A DNA stretch of 5,751 nt from Bacillota bacterium. Lineage in GTDB: Bacteria; Bacillota_C; Negativicutes; CTSoil-072. How positions within the stretch are numbered: position 1 is the first letter of the stretch; each line of letters starts with the position of its first letter. Both the position numbers and the translations under genes were made by a program. The notes under the pieces are model-generated. The model had not been told where the DNA came from and ran no database searches. It saw only the letters and a list, made by a program, of their open reading frames with translations. The stretch lies in NCBI GenBank assembly GCA_017861495.1, contig JAGFXW010000295.1, forward strand, positions 1 through 5,751, in the 5' to 3' direction. This document shows positions 5,182-5,751 of the stretch, one piece after another.

Positions 5182-5751
5182 ATGAATAGCTTAAAAACAA
5201 CGGTTTTATTAGCGGCATTAACCGGTTTATTACTAGCGGCAGGCAGTTTCTTTGGCGGCGCCAAAGGGATGATGATCATGTTTGTTGTATCCATACTGAT
5301 GAATTTTGTGAGTTATTGGTACAGTGATAAGATTGTCCTCAGTATGTACGGCGCAAAACAAGTTTCGGAGAATGAGGCGCCGGAGTTAGTCCGGATGGTT
5401 GCCGGTCTGGCAAAAAAAGCGAATATGCCAATGCCCAGGGTACTTATCATGGAAACCAATACGCCGAACGCGTTCGCAACCGGACGGGATCCGGAACATG
5501 GTGCGGTTGCTGTTACCACCGGGATCATGAGAACTTTGAATTATGAGGAACTTGAAGGCGTTGTCGCTCATGAACTTGCGCATATCAAAAACCGTGATAC
5601 GCTCATCAGCACGATCGTTGCTACGGTTGCCGGTGTAATTACCATGATTGCCAACATGGCGCAGTGGGCTGCCATATTTGGCGGCGGGCGGAGTGATGAT
5701 GAAGATAACGGCGGTATTGCCGGAATGATTGAGTTTGTATTTTTGATTGTT
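5182..5751 (+). CDS. htpX: HtpX membrane zinc metalloprotease, N-terminal 190 residues (3' end outside window)
   Basis: M48-family protease of the cytoplasmic membrane that degrades misfolded or damaged membrane proteins alongside FtsH. Two N-terminal membrane spans (about 4-22 and 28-46) are followed by [14 protein letters not shown] (56-69), the conserved [12 protein letters not shown] (93-104), then the zinc site [11 protein letters not shown] (130-140, HExxH with His130, Glu131 and His134). A third span (about 141-168), an acidic loop DDEDN (172-176) and the start of a fourth span (179 on) follow. The third zinc ligand and roughly the last third of the usual ~290 residues lie beyond the window. 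Start: ATG 5182 with GGAGG (5167-5171) 10 bases upstream. The gene lies downstream of the manganese riboswitch on the same predicted transcript, 115 bases after the terminator. No other promoter is evident. Confidence 0.95.
   Translation, partial: MNSLKTTVLLAALTGLLLAAGSFFGGAKGMMIMFVVSILMNFVSYWYSDKIVLSMYGAKQVSENEAPELVRMVAGLAKKANMPMPRVLIMETNTPNAFATGRDPEHGAVAVTTGIMRTLNYEELEGVVAHELAHIKNRDTLISTIVATVAGVITMIANMAQWAAIFGGGRSDDEDNGGIAGMIEFVFLIV

Overview
The window reads as a chromosomal segment of an anaerobic Firmicute. The evidence is strong GGAGG-type ribosome binding sites, a perfect consensus sigma-A promoter, intrinsic terminators with U-tracts, a yybP-ykoY aptamer, and a cytoplasmic diguanylate cyclase carrying an O2-binding hemerythrin domain. 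The gene mix would suit the Negativicutes (Sporomusa/Pelosinus-like), but that is a guess from memory of gene content. Every gene recognised here lies on the + strand.

Layout. (1) Bases 1-738 are the 3' part of dapA (lysine/diaminopimelate synthesis), closed by its own terminator at 742-793. (2) Bases 867-2872 hold three genes in one direction with gaps of 79 and 28 bases: a DUF362 protein, a small GlsB/YeaQ-type membrane protein, and a stand-alone protein resembling the C-terminal (alpha/beta) domain of pyruvate kinase. They end at a hairpin with a perfect 20-bp stem (2911-2955) and are probably one transcript. (3) Bases 3127-4818 are a monocistronic 563-residue signalling protein: two PAS domains, a GGDEF diguanylate cyclase with an intact active site and product-inhibition site, and a C-terminal bacteriohemerythrin domain with all seven iron ligands. 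(4) From 4890 to the right edge is a regulated unit: a TTGACA-17-TATAAT promoter, a yybP-ykoY manganese riboswitch, a terminator whose left strand overlaps the aptamer's closing helix, a leader with two possible minigenes, and htpX (membrane zinc metalloprotease), cut off by the window edge.

The most notable arrangement is the fourth. An aptamer family known mainly for controlling manganese efflux and TerC-type membrane proteins here precedes a membrane quality-control protease. Its architecture predicts an ON switch: manganese closes the aptamer, the terminator cannot form, and htpX is transcribed. The second notable item is the hemerythrin-diguanylate cyclase fusion, which would couple O2 or redox state to c-di-GMP. 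No mobile elements, tRNA/rRNA genes or CRISPR arrays were seen.
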